Assembly (NCBI GenBank): GCA_029964075.1
Contig: CM057134.1
Location: 18,392,905 to 18,456,904, forward strand
Length of the DNA stretch: 64,000 bases
Source of the DNA: Patiria pectinifera
Taxonomy: Eukaryota > Echinodermata > Asteroidea > Valvatida > Asterinidae
Direction of reading: 5' to 3'
The position numbers and the translations under genes are program-made. This document shows positions 33,555 to 43,944 of this stretch, piece by piece; position 1 is the first letter of the stretch; each line of letters begins with the position of its first letter. A model generated the notes under the pieces. That model searched no databases and was not told the origin of the DNA. It was given only the letters and a program-made list of their open reading frames with translations.

Positions 33555-34032
33555 CCATTGTTGCAGGTGAACAAAAGCTTTCAGCTTGTAGATTTGTTTA
33601 TACGGTGGAGACCAAAATATATCTTTCAACTTGGTGGGCTCACTTTTGCGAGCAGAAACAAAAATCAAGGATGCGTATGCTCTGATAGAAAGCTCAATCG
33701 GAAATATCTCGAAAGCTGTGGGACAACGAATTCGTGTACATGCACGAGTCATGTAATTTCTGTGCCATATAATTTCTGGAAGTAGTGTTTTGAGTTTAAA
33801 AAAAATCTGGGTTTTGACCCCAGTGACCCCATGATGACCTTTGACCACAGTTTGGTCACGTGACATGTTGGGGCTTGGCTACGGATACTTTTGGCAAAGT
33901 TTGGTTGAAATCGGTCAAAATATGTAGGAGACATAGAATGTCAACGTTTGTTACTAACTAACTAACTAACGGACTAACGGGAAGACATGATGATTTGTCG
34001 AGCTGCTATCCCGCAACTAAAATGGAACGGCC
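33555..34032 (+). repeat. Interspersed repeat family I, copy 2, with (TAAC)n
   Basis: Landmarks in order: ACAACGAATTCGTGTACATG, GGTTTTGACCCCAGTGACCC, TGATGACCTTTGACC, GGTCACGTGACATG, CAAAGTTTGGTTGAAATCGG, TATGTAGGAGACATAG, TAACTAACTAACTAAC and GCTATCCCGCAACTAAAA. It is the inverted match of 12811-13210. No coding frame is present. Confidence 0.75.
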
Positions 34033-35032
34033 ATGTGCAGCAATCTTTCTAATTTCCGAACGGCATATGTTCTCACAATCATCCAGGCTTTATCTCCAAG
34101 ACGACTAAATCTTCATCTCCCATATGCTTGAGAACTGCAGATCTATTCTAACATGCATGCAGGCCAAATAGAAGATTCACCTGACAACAACGTCCAGCCT
34201 GGAAAAAAAAAATCTGGTCACGTTTCGCCGAAAGATTGGACATTTCTCTCTTTGATATTAAAACCCGAAAGTGTTCCAGATTTTGCGATTCGGGATACGG
34301 AGGGTCGCAAAGCGCGAAGCCCTCAAGATTATCTACGTGCTCATATTGATTTCCCGTCTACCTTAAAGGAGCATCGAACTGCGTTCTTCGTAAACAGCAT
34401 TTTTTTTTGGTATCTCTGACTCGCCCACTCACAATGGTATAGTGTCTGATCTTGGATAATAATATGATGCTTAATATCCATCTGATTTTAAGCAGAACCA
34501 GGTGAAAAAGTAGAACGGAAGGATCAAAATAAAATAAAGAACAGGAAAAAAGTAGGACTTTCGACAGTTTGGAGGACAAAATCAGGAGCACTTCTGCGGC
34601 TTTCAGGAGTAGTTTTCGAAGATACTCACCCGGACCACAGCATCATAAGCCACATTTGACATGCTCTGTACTCACAACACTTGTGCTCCATCCTCAACTA
34701 AGCTCTTGGAAGTACAGTTGCAGTACTGCTGCTCCCAAGCCCTTAATTTTGCAATTTACATATGACAGTGTGTAACACAAATTAGGGAAAGTAGGAGCAA
34801 GGTAAAACCAGAATTATTGATTGTCAACATTGGACAATGCAACTCGGTTTTCCGCGAAGTTGTTTACTGATGGTTGATTTTTGAAGGAAGGCCTATCAAT
34901 TTGTTTTATTTCTCTCACTTCACAATTATTCAAAACACTTCGAAGAAAAATCAAAACTGAAACATGGAAACTTCTGTAAGTATATCAAAATGAAAAATTC
35001 ATTCGATATTGTAAAAAACAAAACAAATCAGT
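34033..35032. other. Unassigned sequence
   Basis: AT-rich with frames up to 88 codons, none recognisable. No repeat pair was found within the window. Confidence 0.4.
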
Positions 35033-35797
35033 TTTGATGACGTCAAGACACATTTTTTTCCAATTTTTGGCAAGATATCGTTGCCCTTCCAAACCCCTTA
35101 CAGAAGAAATTTAGAATTTAGCATTTTTCGCTCACAAGATATGTAGATGTATTTAAAAAAAAAAAACCCAGTGAAACCATCAAATTATTTTAATTTTTAT
35201 CCATAACACATACCTGACTATGTATTTACAAAATTTCAACCCAATTGACCATGAAGATCTCTAGATACAGAACTAATGCACCTTTAAGATGACGTCACAT
35301 GACCCATGATGAGGTCATCATGATGTCACTTGTTAAGGGACCAACTGTAGCTTTGGGTCTTAGTCTGTGCGTAGTTTGAAGTCAATCTGATTGTATTTCA
35401 GGTCAACTTTTGCAATAGGAAAAATATTAAATTTATAAAATTTAATAAGAAATCAGTCACTTCAGATTTTGAATACTCGTATCAATATCTACCTACCCAC
35501 CAAGTTTGCTAAAGGTAGGACATTCCCTTGCATGGTTTTTCAAAACAGAATCGCCTTTTGATGACGTCATGATGACGTCACACATTTTTGAAATTTTGTG
35601 CATTTATTTAAGACCTACCAAAACCTAATACAAAAGAATTTTGAATGTAGCATGTTTTGTTCCTAAGATATGCAAATGTGATGAGAAAAAATACAAATCA
35701 ATTAAAAAACAACACGATGACGTCATCATGACGTCACTTCAATTTTCATCAATACCACGTCCCTGACTACGTGCACACAAAGTTTCAACTCAATCGG
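35033..35797 (+). repeat. Two-unit diverged repeat carrying six CRE palindromes
   Basis: Two related units start TTTTGATGACGTCA at 35033 and 35557. Each contains AGAATTT-GAATKTAGCAT, AAGATATG.A.ATGT and CCTGACTAYGTR....ACAAARTTTCAA. TGACGTCA occurs at 35038, 35290, 35562, 35573, 35718 and 35729, so the CRE-like word is part of the repeat. The right end abuts a truncated SINE at 35797. Confidence 0.75.
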
Positions 35798-35920
35798 TGG
35801 GTGGAGAGAGGCAAGTGGGGATAAAGTGGCTTGCCCAAGGACACAACATATGGCCAGCAGCTGGATTCGAACCCCTGACCCTCTGATCATGATTCACAAA
35901 CCCTAAACACCCTCCCGCGC
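35797..35920 (-). mobile_element. tRNA-derived SINE, group 1, copy c, truncated
   Basis: On the minus strand: GGGAGGGTGTTTAGGG, GATCAGAGGGTCAGGGGTTC, GAATCCAGCTGCTGGC, CTTGGGCAAGCCACTTTATC and CTCTCTCCACCC, where it stops. Compared with copy b, about ten bases covering GGCCTAGTGG are missing, so the A box is gone. The 3' half is replaced by the CRE-bearing repeat. Confidence 0.82.
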
Positions 35921-37819
35921 AACAAAGGTGTGTGATCGCTGTTTACTCTATTGGAAGTTAGTTGCTGCCACGGCAAATAATATGCAAGACATAATCTAAC
36001 TTTTGAAGCGCATTTTTGGTATTGCACATATGGCTACCCGAAAATAGAACCGGAAAAATATAATGTGGAGATTAACGGAGCCTCTAATACACGTTTTACG
36101 ACTGTTTTGTCTTTGCACAGACGTAGTAAAATTCTGCTCTGAATTATCGAAAGAATGATACATGGCAACATTCGTGGCAACATATGCTTATTTTCGACAA
36201 AAATAATACTAATAATGAAATACCAAACGACATTAAGTTCAACAGCGAATTTTACTTGTATTAGAACATTAAAATTGCATTTTGCCCACATTCTGGTGCG
36301 TCGAGACGTATCTTGCATTCTGAAAAGAATTTGGCGTGAAACAAATATTCCAATAATCTGCCCGGCCCCTAGCATTCACCAGCCAAAATTTCTCTCTGTT
36401 GCACAAATTAATTGTGTATTTCCCCTTCATTTTAATAACTGAATGTGTGAACGACCTGCATGCGAATCTATCCTCACTTACTATAGAAACCACTTTTCCA
36501 ACTGAATTGGACCAAGTATGATGATCAACTAGGTAATCTTTAAGAGATCATCACCATACGATTTTATTGCGTCACAGCAACCAGCAACTTGACAGATTGT
36601 GTAGCAAAATATACGGTCTAAAGTATAGCCGAAAAAAGAGAATTACTAGAACACTTTTTTGTTTGTTGTAAATCTGACACGCACAAAGAGACGAGCTGGT
36701 ACTCTATTTATCTCAATTTCTACGGGTCGTGGAAACGCTAGTATCCGTCCCCGTCACGGTAATTAAAAATAAACAATACAATCGACGGATACCTAGTGAT
36801 TTCAATCCAAATTGAAAATACCGCTTTCGTGATGGAGTGCGGGGTATAATGTTCTCTTTCTTTTTTTACTTGAGTTTTGCCCGCCCGCTTATTCGCTCGC
36901 TCACCATCTAGGGAATAATTTCAGTGTTAATATTGGCTCTTGTGATTGCAGGCCGCCCCTTCACCCCTTCCGCGTTTGTTTTTCAATCTCCGTCACAGGG
37001 GCGATCGAGGTGGAAATTGGCACCATATTCCGCGGCAAATTGGAAACAATTTCGCGGGCCGTCGAATGGCGCGCTGGCGGGGTGTGTGTGCGTTCGCGCG
37101 GCTGCTATAGTTTAGGAAAGGCGGTGTTAAATGGTGGCGGGCGAGTTGGCCCGTTCATTAGTAGTAGACAAACGGAGGTCTGCCGTGTGTGTTTTATAGA
37201 TCCTCTCTGGCCTCTCTAATACCTTGTGTCCACTACAGTCACCACGGTTTGCCCACTGTGTGCCGTCGGCAATTTACGAGATTGGTCCTGCCAGGCTGGA
37301 CTGTAATGAAAACTTGTGGTTTGGGTTTCATTAAACACAAAAAGTATCCTCCCGTTATGTGCGGTCTATTATGCACTTTGATATTTACCATAGTTATCGA
37401 TTAGAGGAAACGGGATCTTCGTTTAAAAATCTCCGACCAGAATGTGTTCCTGTGCAAAGCAGCTGCAGACTTTATGTTTTTTTTAAGGATCGAAAGGTTA
37501 GGCCCTTTAATTTTGTTGATTTGTATATTTCAAGTCAATCCAATCAGTAAGCAGTTTGAAGCAGTTTTCACTTCATTCAATAATAGCAGACATAAGATAT
37601 TCGGTGTACCTAGTTTAATAACAGCCGTTCCCCACAAAAATTGATACACGCCCCAGAAAGAAAATTGAAGAAAAAAAGGTGAAGTACTGAACAAAAATAG
37701 CGCAGGGTTACGCTTTTTCCGGAATTCAGGGTGTCACTTGAAGATGCTTACGTACGAACAGAGATCTGTTGTCAAGTATGGGCCTATTGCCTGGGAACTT
37801 TTAATTGTTAAGCTACCAT
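35921..37819. other. Upstream region of the 38 kb gene; CpG-rich block
   Basis: 36950-37180 is strongly CpG-rich (GGCCGCCCCTTCACCCC, GGCGCGCTGGCGGGGTG) and repeat-free. It may be a distal control element or part of a CpG island for the downstream gene. A frame at 36924 begins MLILALVIAG, but it lacks promoter, length and splice support. Confidence 0.4.
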
Positions 37820-38061
37820 GCCATGACGTCACTGCATTCCTACACATTTCCGGAAGTAATGTCACTCCCTAGTGCTCCTGCGAATGGCAGCTGACGTTGT
37901 AAGCGCAAAACAGCACTGCGCATGTACGCGCGCCGTCATCAATATGCACGAGGCACGCACCGCGACTCTGATTGGCCGCGCGTGGCAAACATGAATACCA
38001 TCGGCGCGCGACAGCGCGGAACCCAATCGGTTTATAAGCGAGCCAGCGGTGCTTCTGGGAG
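37820..38061 (+). promoter_or_regulatory. Promoter of the secreted-protein gene
   Basis: Elements in order: CRE TGACGTCA (37824-37831), ETS-type CCGGAAGT (37850-37857), an NRF1-like TGCGCATGTACGCGCG near 37917, inverted CCAAT in CTGATTGGC (ATTGG 37971-37975), CCAAT (38023-38027) and a TATA-like TTTATAAG (38031-38038). The block is CpG-rich. The TATA position predicts transcription starting near 38060-38068, leaving a roughly 170-base 5' UTR before the ATG at 38234. This supports a cAMP/ATF-responsive core promoter. Motif calls are by eye. Confidence 0.6.
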
Positions 38062-38233
38062 GAGAAGTTGAGAGATCAACATTGGAAATCGGGCGGGGAC
38101 AATTTTTTTTCTAAGCTGCTGAGATAAATCTCGACCGTGGATTACTGAGTGCGGGGAGCTGAACGGACCCGACACACCTACCGTAGATAGCGAGACGAGG
38201 CAGCGGGACTGAAGGAGACACCAAACCGTCAAC
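38062..38233 (+). other. Predicted 5' UTR
   Basis: The stretch between the predicted start site and the ATG is moderately GC-rich and ends GTCAACATG, with A at -3. An upstream ATG is not seen in it. The 5' boundary is predicted from TATA spacing only. Confidence 0.5.
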
Positions 38234-38317
38234 ATGAGGCTTAGTGTGTGGTCTCTGATCGTGGTTCTTGCGGTGGTTGGCTTGAACGCCGTACTACCTA
38301 TCAGTGCGGAAGCTGAG
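38234..38317 (+). CDS. First coding exon of a secreted or membrane protein (signal peptide)
   Basis: The exon encodes 28 residues: MRLSVWSLIVVL, then AVVGLNAVLPISAEAE. This is a classic signal peptide with a basic N-terminus, a hydrophobic core at residues 5-21 and a plausible cleavage site after ISA. The ATG is in good context (AAC before it) and is the first one downstream of the predicted start site. The exon ends at CTGAG|GTAAGA, a near-consensus splice donor in phase 0. A signal peptide alone on exon 1 with a phase-0 junction is common in neuropeptide, growth-factor and matrix-protein genes. The family cannot be named from this exon. The frame read through the donor continues to 38518, but that part looks intronic. 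No later exon is recognised in the window. The gene is therefore partial. Confidence 0.6.
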
Positions 38318-38516
38318 GTAAGACCGTTTTTACTGTTTGTCTTCACAAAATGCTTCCATGACTATTTCTTTTCTTTTACAATTTGTCCTAAAATAAAAAC
38401 ATCCATTCCGTGTTTAAAAATACATAAGGTGAATGGAAGTCTCATTGGCAGCAGTTGCACACACAGCTCCAAATCTTCTGAAATATACATTTTTGTTTTA
38501 CTTGGACTAAGAAATT
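38318..38516 (+). other. Start of intron 1
   Basis: It begins GTAAGACC and is AT-rich. The tRNA-like unit at 38517 follows about 200 bases in. No acceptor followed by a recognisable coding exon was found to the right end of the window, so intron 1 may exceed 25 kb. Confidence 0.45.
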
Positions 38517-38588
38517 GACTGGAGCGGGGTTTGAACAGGCGACCCCCGGATTGCCGTTCCGGCGCTCTACCAACTGAGCTATCCAACC
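38517..38588 (-). tRNA. tRNA-like unit (GGC, Ala-type anticodon), probably a SINE head or pseudogene
   Basis: The 72-nt unit folds as a cloverleaf: acceptor GGTTGGA/TCCAGTC (two wobbles), D stem GCTC/GAGC, anticodon stem CCGGA/TCCGG and loop ACGGCAA. The A box TAGCTCAGTTGG is perfect. The T stem GCCTG/CCCGC has two mismatches, the B box (TGTTCAAACCC) is degenerate, and position 33 is C rather than T. A functional tRNA is therefore unlikely. The following AATTTCTTAGTCCAAG may be SINE body. It lies inside the putative first intron, antisense. Confidence 0.65.
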
Positions 38589-39230
38589 CTATGTTGGTGG
38601 TTCCCCATTTTGTCAATATTATTCTGTTCAAGGGGCGCTAGTCGGAAGCCACAAACCCGTAAATATAAATGTTACATTTTCCAATACGTTTGACATTTCT
38701 TGTCTGACATTTCGTGCTCATAATTCTTCGCGATCGCGAAGTGAATTTCATGACGTCGACAATCGTTTCACTGTGACGTTGGTCGTTACCCTAAAGGCCA
38801 ACGAAGCGAATTCGCTTCCCACTAAAAATATGAATCCGTCTGAAAATTCCTCAGCACAATTTGATAATAACACGGGAAATCCATTCAAGCACTTCGTGTA
38901 TTATAGAGAGGGAAAAGGCTGAAATCTAATTGAAGTGAAATGAAGTGGAGAGAAGATGTGAGCGCGCGGATTGCCAAGTGAGTGAACAATGGTTGGCATT
39001 ACCAGGCCGTAGTAAATTATTCAGATAAGTCAAAGGTAAAAGATACCATTCATCCCTGACTAACGGTACGATCCATTGTCCTTGGAAGCTGTCTTGGTTA
39101 GAGATAATTGCAGCTACTATCGTTGAAAAAAATCAGTCTTGATGCAATGATTGTTGCGTTGATTGTGGATACTCGCTTACTTCAGGCCAGCCTGGATATG
39201 CTTTTGCATTTTAAGCATAGAGACAAAAAT
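38589..39230. other. Unassigned sequence
   Basis: 38700-38830 is slightly CpG-rich (TTCGCGATCGCGAAG is a perfect 15-base hairpin-like word). No gene is recognised. Confidence 0.4.
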
Positions 39231-39290
39231 ATTCATAAGATGGAATTTGCGTGGGGCTGATTTATCAGTATTAGGTTTTGCCCTTCGCTA
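39231..39290 (+). repeat. Direct repeat, copy 1
   Basis: ATTCATAAGATGGAATTTGC, then a GGGGCTGAT-type stretch, then TTAGGTTTTGCCCT. The same sequence recurs at 40110-40167, 879 bases to the right, with about 80% identity by eye. Confidence 0.65.
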
Positions 39291-39980
39291 ACGTATTTAA
39301 ACACTGTTCAGTTCAGCTCAGTTCAGTTCATTTCGACAGTATCAAAAAAATGTCAATGATAATGACAATGAGAATCTAAAAGAGAATAGCAGAAAAACAT
39401 TGTGAATAAAGTCGAAGATAAGCAAACAATAAGTATGAAACAATAAGTATGAAAGATACTGTGGAGGGACCCATAAAGAAGCAAAGCTTGTAAGAAATGG
39501 GCACCTGAGTATGCATGTGCATTGAGCCGAATAATGAGATTTTGTTTTGTTAATTTGTTGTTTTGTTTAGTTTTGGAAGAAAATAATTGTACAAGAAAAG
39601 TAGAAAACAAGTGTGCGAGTAAACGAGTGCAAGAAATTGAGTACTCGTAATCGGACCCGTACACCGGAATATGAATGACCAGGCTCAATGCACATGCACC
39701 ATGAAAATTAAACACGAAATACTCTTAATTAAACTTACAACGGATGGGAATAAACAAATATGACTGATACAACTACGACAACGACAGGTCAGCAATGTAC
39801 AGGTATACATAAACAAATTGAAACATTTAGCAGTAGGATTCCAAGAAAGTGGACTTAAATATACGTTTAAATACAGACAGATTTTTAGAGGTTTGGAGTT
39901 GATTTTTTGCGAATTCCAAAGCTAAATGCTAAAAGTGTATACTCAGTGTGTTACCTCCTGAGTGAAAGTTAGAAAAAAAT
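39291..39980. other. Unassigned sequence
   Basis: It contains a short run of CAGTTCAGCTCAGTTCAGTT near 39308. The 120-codon minus frame (39353-39715) is low-complexity and not recognised. Confidence 0.4.
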
Positions 39981-40052
39981 CACTGGGGTGGGACTCGAAC
40001 ACACGACCTCCTGCTTTCTAGTGCAGACGTTTTACCACTCGACCACCGAGCT
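39981..40052 (-). tRNA. tRNA-like unit, degenerate; probable SINE head
   Basis: The A box TGGTCGAGTGGT (complement of 40034-40045) and B box GTTCGAGTCCC (complement of 39990-40000) are at tRNA spacing. An anticodon-stem-like CTGC/GCAG is present. The D stem is broken and no anticodon can be assigned. It is followed on the minus strand by GATTTTTTTCTAACTTTC. The 60-base repeat at 40110 lies just beyond it. Confidence 0.65.
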
Positions 40053-40109
40053 TGCGGGATCGGTTGGCTGGTTCAAATCTGATGAAGCAGCGGGTACTGC
40101 AGTGAAACT

Positions 40110-40167
40110 ATTCATAAGATGGAATTCGCATCGGGGTGATGTAAAGCAGCATTAGATTTTGCCCTAA
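40110..40167 (+). repeat. Direct repeat, copy 2
   Basis: It matches 39231-39290 (ATTCATAAGATGGAATTCGC..TTAGATTTTGCCCT). Confidence 0.65.
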
Positions 40168-40999
40168 TTGCAGAGACAAAACATGTTACCGGTTATTTTA
40201 TCGATGATTCCATTTACGGCTTCAAAATCCTCGACTAGATATTTCATGTAGTTTTGAACGCCAGAACACTGTGGGGCATTTCTTCAACATGCCAGCTGTG
40301 AGGAAAATACCACGCTGACTAGAAATTCCAACTAAAGTGTTTACGTCTGATTTTTGCGATACATGTAATATGATTTTGCTGCCTGTTTCTAATTCGCTTT
40401 TGTTGCGTGCATTAGTGCGCTACCATGGGAAATTTCCGCTAATGAAACGACACGCAGGGCTCTATTGACATTGGTATGGGGAGGCCTAATGCTTGCAGCG
40501 GTAACGCCGCAAAAGCTCGGTGAAAAAAATCTCTCAAAAGTCTTCTCTGAGTTTTGTAAATTTGCTGCCGTCTGTGATTGTTTTTCAGTGTGGACTTCGA
40601 TTTTGACGATAAGTGCACAAGACTTTTAGATCGTTGTAATGTAATAAAGAAATTCACTCCCCACAAAAAAAATATTGTAGGCATTATTGTCAATATTTAA
40701 TGGTTTGATAAAAAAAGGTGAGTTTTGCGACATCCGCTTCAATACAATCGAACACTGAAAGTGAAACGAAGGGACCTTTCTGGATAAGTTTTTTTCATTA
40801 AAAAAAAAGTCCTGATTAAAACAACAGAGTAGTTGCATCGAATTTGATGCATAAATAATAGGCCTTTTTTATTGGGTGACATTTTTAACAGTGACCATAT
40901 AGGTTCCGTAAAGAATATCGTGATTACCAACAGATTTTGCCAACAACGGCATCATTAACCTTTGGTGTTACCACATATGGAGAAGACTGTGGAAGGTCT
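40168..40999. other. Unassigned sequence
   Basis: AT-rich with short frames only. No repeat pairing was found. Confidence 0.4.
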
Positions 41000-41340
41000 T
41001 GGTTTAATATTGGCAGTCGATTGAGTGTAGGTTTTGGTATAGTTGGTTGTCGTTTGAGTGTAGGTTTGCTATAGTAGGTTGTCGATTCAGTGCAGGTTTT
41101 GGTATAGTTTGTTATCGATTGAGTGTAGGTTATGGTATAGTTGGTTGTCGATGAGTGCAGGTTTTGATATAGGTGGTTGTCGATTGAGTGTAGGTTTAGG
41201 TAGAAGGTTGTCGATTGAGTGCTGGTTTTGGTATAGTCGGTTGTCGACTGAGAATAGCTATTGATAGGCTGCTGATTGAGTGTAGGTTGTTGAGTAGTAG
41301 GTTGTCGATGAATTGAGTGTAGGTTTTGGTAGTTGGCTGT
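41000..41340 (+). repeat. Minisatellite, about 33-base unit
   Basis: About ten imperfect units of GTCGATTGAGTGTAGG then TTTTGGTATAGTTGGTT. Unit length varies from roughly 25 to 40 bases through small deletions and insertions. It is G- and T-rich on the + strand and C-poor. The units are contiguous, so this is not a CRISPR-like array. Confidence 0.88.
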
Positions 41341-41489
41341 CTAAACTCACTCAAGTTGAATGGTATTTTATTAAAAAAAATTGTAAATACAATGTTTCTG
41401 TAATTACGGCAGGGATTAGTCTGACAAGATAGTGGTTGGCAAAAACTGTAAAGTCTTTCTAGGTACGATTCTTATCCTATTTCCAAGTA

Positions 41490-41600
41490 GTGCACATTTA
41501 CTCTATTCGAGTGAGCATTCGTTCTAACCGACTGAAACTAGGACAAGACGATTTTTCACTCGAGTTTCTACTGAAGTGATTCATTTTCAGAGTAGCTCAA
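41490..41600 (-). mobile_element. Fragment related to the inverted-repeat element at 52062
   Basis: Its complement contains TGAATCACTTCAGTAGAAAC, TCGAGTGAAAAATCG, CCTAGTTTCAGTCGG and TGCTCACTCGAAT, all resembling the interior and right arm of the 52062-52298 element in the same order. The ends are not identified. Confidence 0.5.
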
Positions 41601-43098
41601 TCTCTATAAAATAAGATTAATCACCAATCTAGATCTTCTTGTCCTTGCACATAGAGTACAAATGATTCTGACAAAAATTTAACCTTTAAGGGCATAGCTA
41701 TACAGCTATACATATCGCAAAGGTCCCTACACGAATCAGTGCGTGTGTTTGTGTTACGTCCAACCAAATTACGTTTATTAAAAAAAAACGATATCGCTGT
41801 ACGGATCGTTCCCTAACTCTGCTCCCGAATGTGTGCTTCCTCTAATTGAGAATGACATGCGCCACCGGCTATGCAAATATTGGCGAAGGCTTGGCATTAG
41901 AGCGTAATGTACTCTTGATAATCAGTTGTCATGTCTGGTTTGGCTATTGCTGATCAGCACTCATTAATGTGAGAGAGTATACATTGCTTGGGTACTGGTC
42001 CTACTAATATTAACATTGCGGAGAAAACACAAGAACATTGTTATCTGGTAAAACTCAGCCCTACCGGGTTTATCTGCTAATGCACATTCGGAACAAAAAC
42101 CTCGATAAGAATAATGGGATCGTTTCTCAAATAAATGACACATGAAAACATTCAAAGCAAACAATGAGTGTTCTCCAACTTGTACATCAATTAGCTTCTC
42201 AATAATTATGTCATCCCTTTAGGCCGACCGACGCCTCGCACCGACCTTAACATTTCAAAGCTGGAGAACACTAAACAATATAATTAATTGATGAGTCGAG
42301 AGCGTGAGTTGAATACGTTACGATGTTGAAAGTACCGGCAGCAGCGTAATAAGAGGAATCTGAGGTTCGATAATCCACCTAAAAAAGTTTCTCTTGCGTC
42401 ACCACATTCTTAAGTCTGCGTCCCAATACCGCAGTTAACATTTGGAGTGGAGGGTTTTCAGGCACATCTTAAAAAGTTTCAATTGCCTGGAGAACTGGTT
42501 TCAATTGTTTACATCGAAAGTTGCACTTACCAAAATCCTTAGCTTGTTACCTCGTTTCCGTCCACGTTACCCCAGGTTTTCTGTTAAATGGAAAAATAAA
42601 TACAGACCTGTTGGCGAAATCAGAAAATCCACTGAGCAACTAACAGGTTTCCAACCAGAAAAAAAAGCTTGGCAAGTCACTGACACGAAACAAAGCCGTA
42701 TGTCACACCCGTTTGATGGAGTGGAAAGCACTCTAAATGAGACCTGCGCAAAATTGGTGCCCCACCGTCCTTCGGATGATGGCTGAAAAATTAAAGACGT
42801 CTTGACAGGTCCAGGGAAAGTTAACAACAGGGAAAGACCGGAGGTGTTATCAATACGAAGGTATGACAATAAGCTCAGGGATAAAATGCTATTAAAAAGA
42901 GAGTATCCAGGAGAATTATGACGTTCGTTATTAATGTTTTAAGATGATTGAGACACCGAGTGATTGACCGTGCGCTCCCTGGGGGACTCGAACGCCGAAC
43001 ACGGTTCATGTCGGCCGCTTTTAACTATCCTTCCGATAAACGCACGCAACATGAACTGACATTTACAGACAGCGGCGTGTGTGGCTACAGGGGACTGT
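41601..43098. other. Unassigned sequence
   Basis: 42200-42310 (TAATTATGTCATCCC, AATATAATTAATTGATG) and 42940-43080 (CpG-rich) could be conserved non-coding elements. Frames of 114 (+) and 100 (-) codons at 42442-42869 have no recognisable domains. Confidence 0.35.
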
Positions 43099-43408
43099 CA
43101 CATTTTCATTATCGCAATAATTTGGTTACCGTGCGCTGAACCAACCTCCAAGATTGTCCAATTCGTGGCGTTGGTATGTTTACAAATCCACGGTGTTTAA
43201 ATTGCTAGTTGATCAAGCAAATTGAGTGAAGTAATTTTTCATTTTCATTTTTTTTCCATTTCATTTCACATTTTCATTTTCGTGATAATTTGGTTACCGT
43301 GCGCTGAACCAACCTTCAAGATTGTCCAATTCGTGGCGTTGGTATGTCCACACATCCACGATGTTTAAATTGCTAGTTGGTCAAGCAAATCGAGTAAAGT
43401 AATTTTTG
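43099..43408 (+). repeat. Tandem duplication, 168-base period
   Basis: Copy 1 starts at 43099 and copy 2 at 43267, both CACATTTTCATT. They share TTTGGTTACCGTGCGCTGAA, GATTGTCCAATTCGTGGCG and AAATTGCTAGTTGRTCAAGC at roughly 90% identity by eye, which indicates a fairly recent duplication. The second copy ends near AAGTAATTTTTGG. Confidence 0.85.
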
Positions 43409-43944
43409 GGGCTATACGTCAGAGATGGGGATGTAAACATGGGGGATATCCACTCATTAAACCACTTGGGTTTTTTCACAGGGATAAGAAATTGGTCAGA
43501 TTAAGAACGGAAATAGTCAAATTTGGAAGGATATGTCAGGTAATGTTACAATATTTGGTTCAAAACCTGTAGGCATTTTGGTTCAAAACCTGTAGGCATA
43601 ACGGTTGAAATCCATCGTATTTCCTGCTTTGCAACACACGGACGGAAAGGTGTGATGCACATACAGGTGGTGAAAAAAAATGCCAAGCCCATCAAAATTG
43701 GAAATCGATATCAGTCAACACAGAAAATATATGTGTGGGACAGCTACATGATTTATGCAGACATGAATAGGCTAACTATAGACCACGTGACATTTGTTGA
43801 TGTTGTGGTCACGTGATGCCAATTTTCAGCAAAGGGTTCTCTTCTGCACTGCATGCGTATCTCTTGAAAGATGAATGGTTTAAAAGTGTTGACACATACT
43901 GTTTATTGTGGGCCAAACAACATGCAAAAGATGATCTGATACAC

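Noticed and set aside
36924..37115. Frame starting MLILALVIAG as a second signal-peptide gene
   Set aside because: Hydrophobic core too short, no TATA or donor in frame, and the rest of the frame is CpG-rich low-complexity.
38318..38518. Reading the 38234 frame through to its stop as a 94-residue single-exon protein
   Set aside because: A near-consensus donor follows codon 28, and the downstream translation is low-complexity without secreted-protein features.
41000..41340. CRISPR-like array
   Set aside because: Units are contiguous and imperfect with no unique spacers; this is a eukaryotic minisatellite.
42960..42995. B-box-like GTTCGAGTCCCCC on the minus strand
   Set aside because: No A box at tRNA spacing and no SINE body; treated as coincidence.
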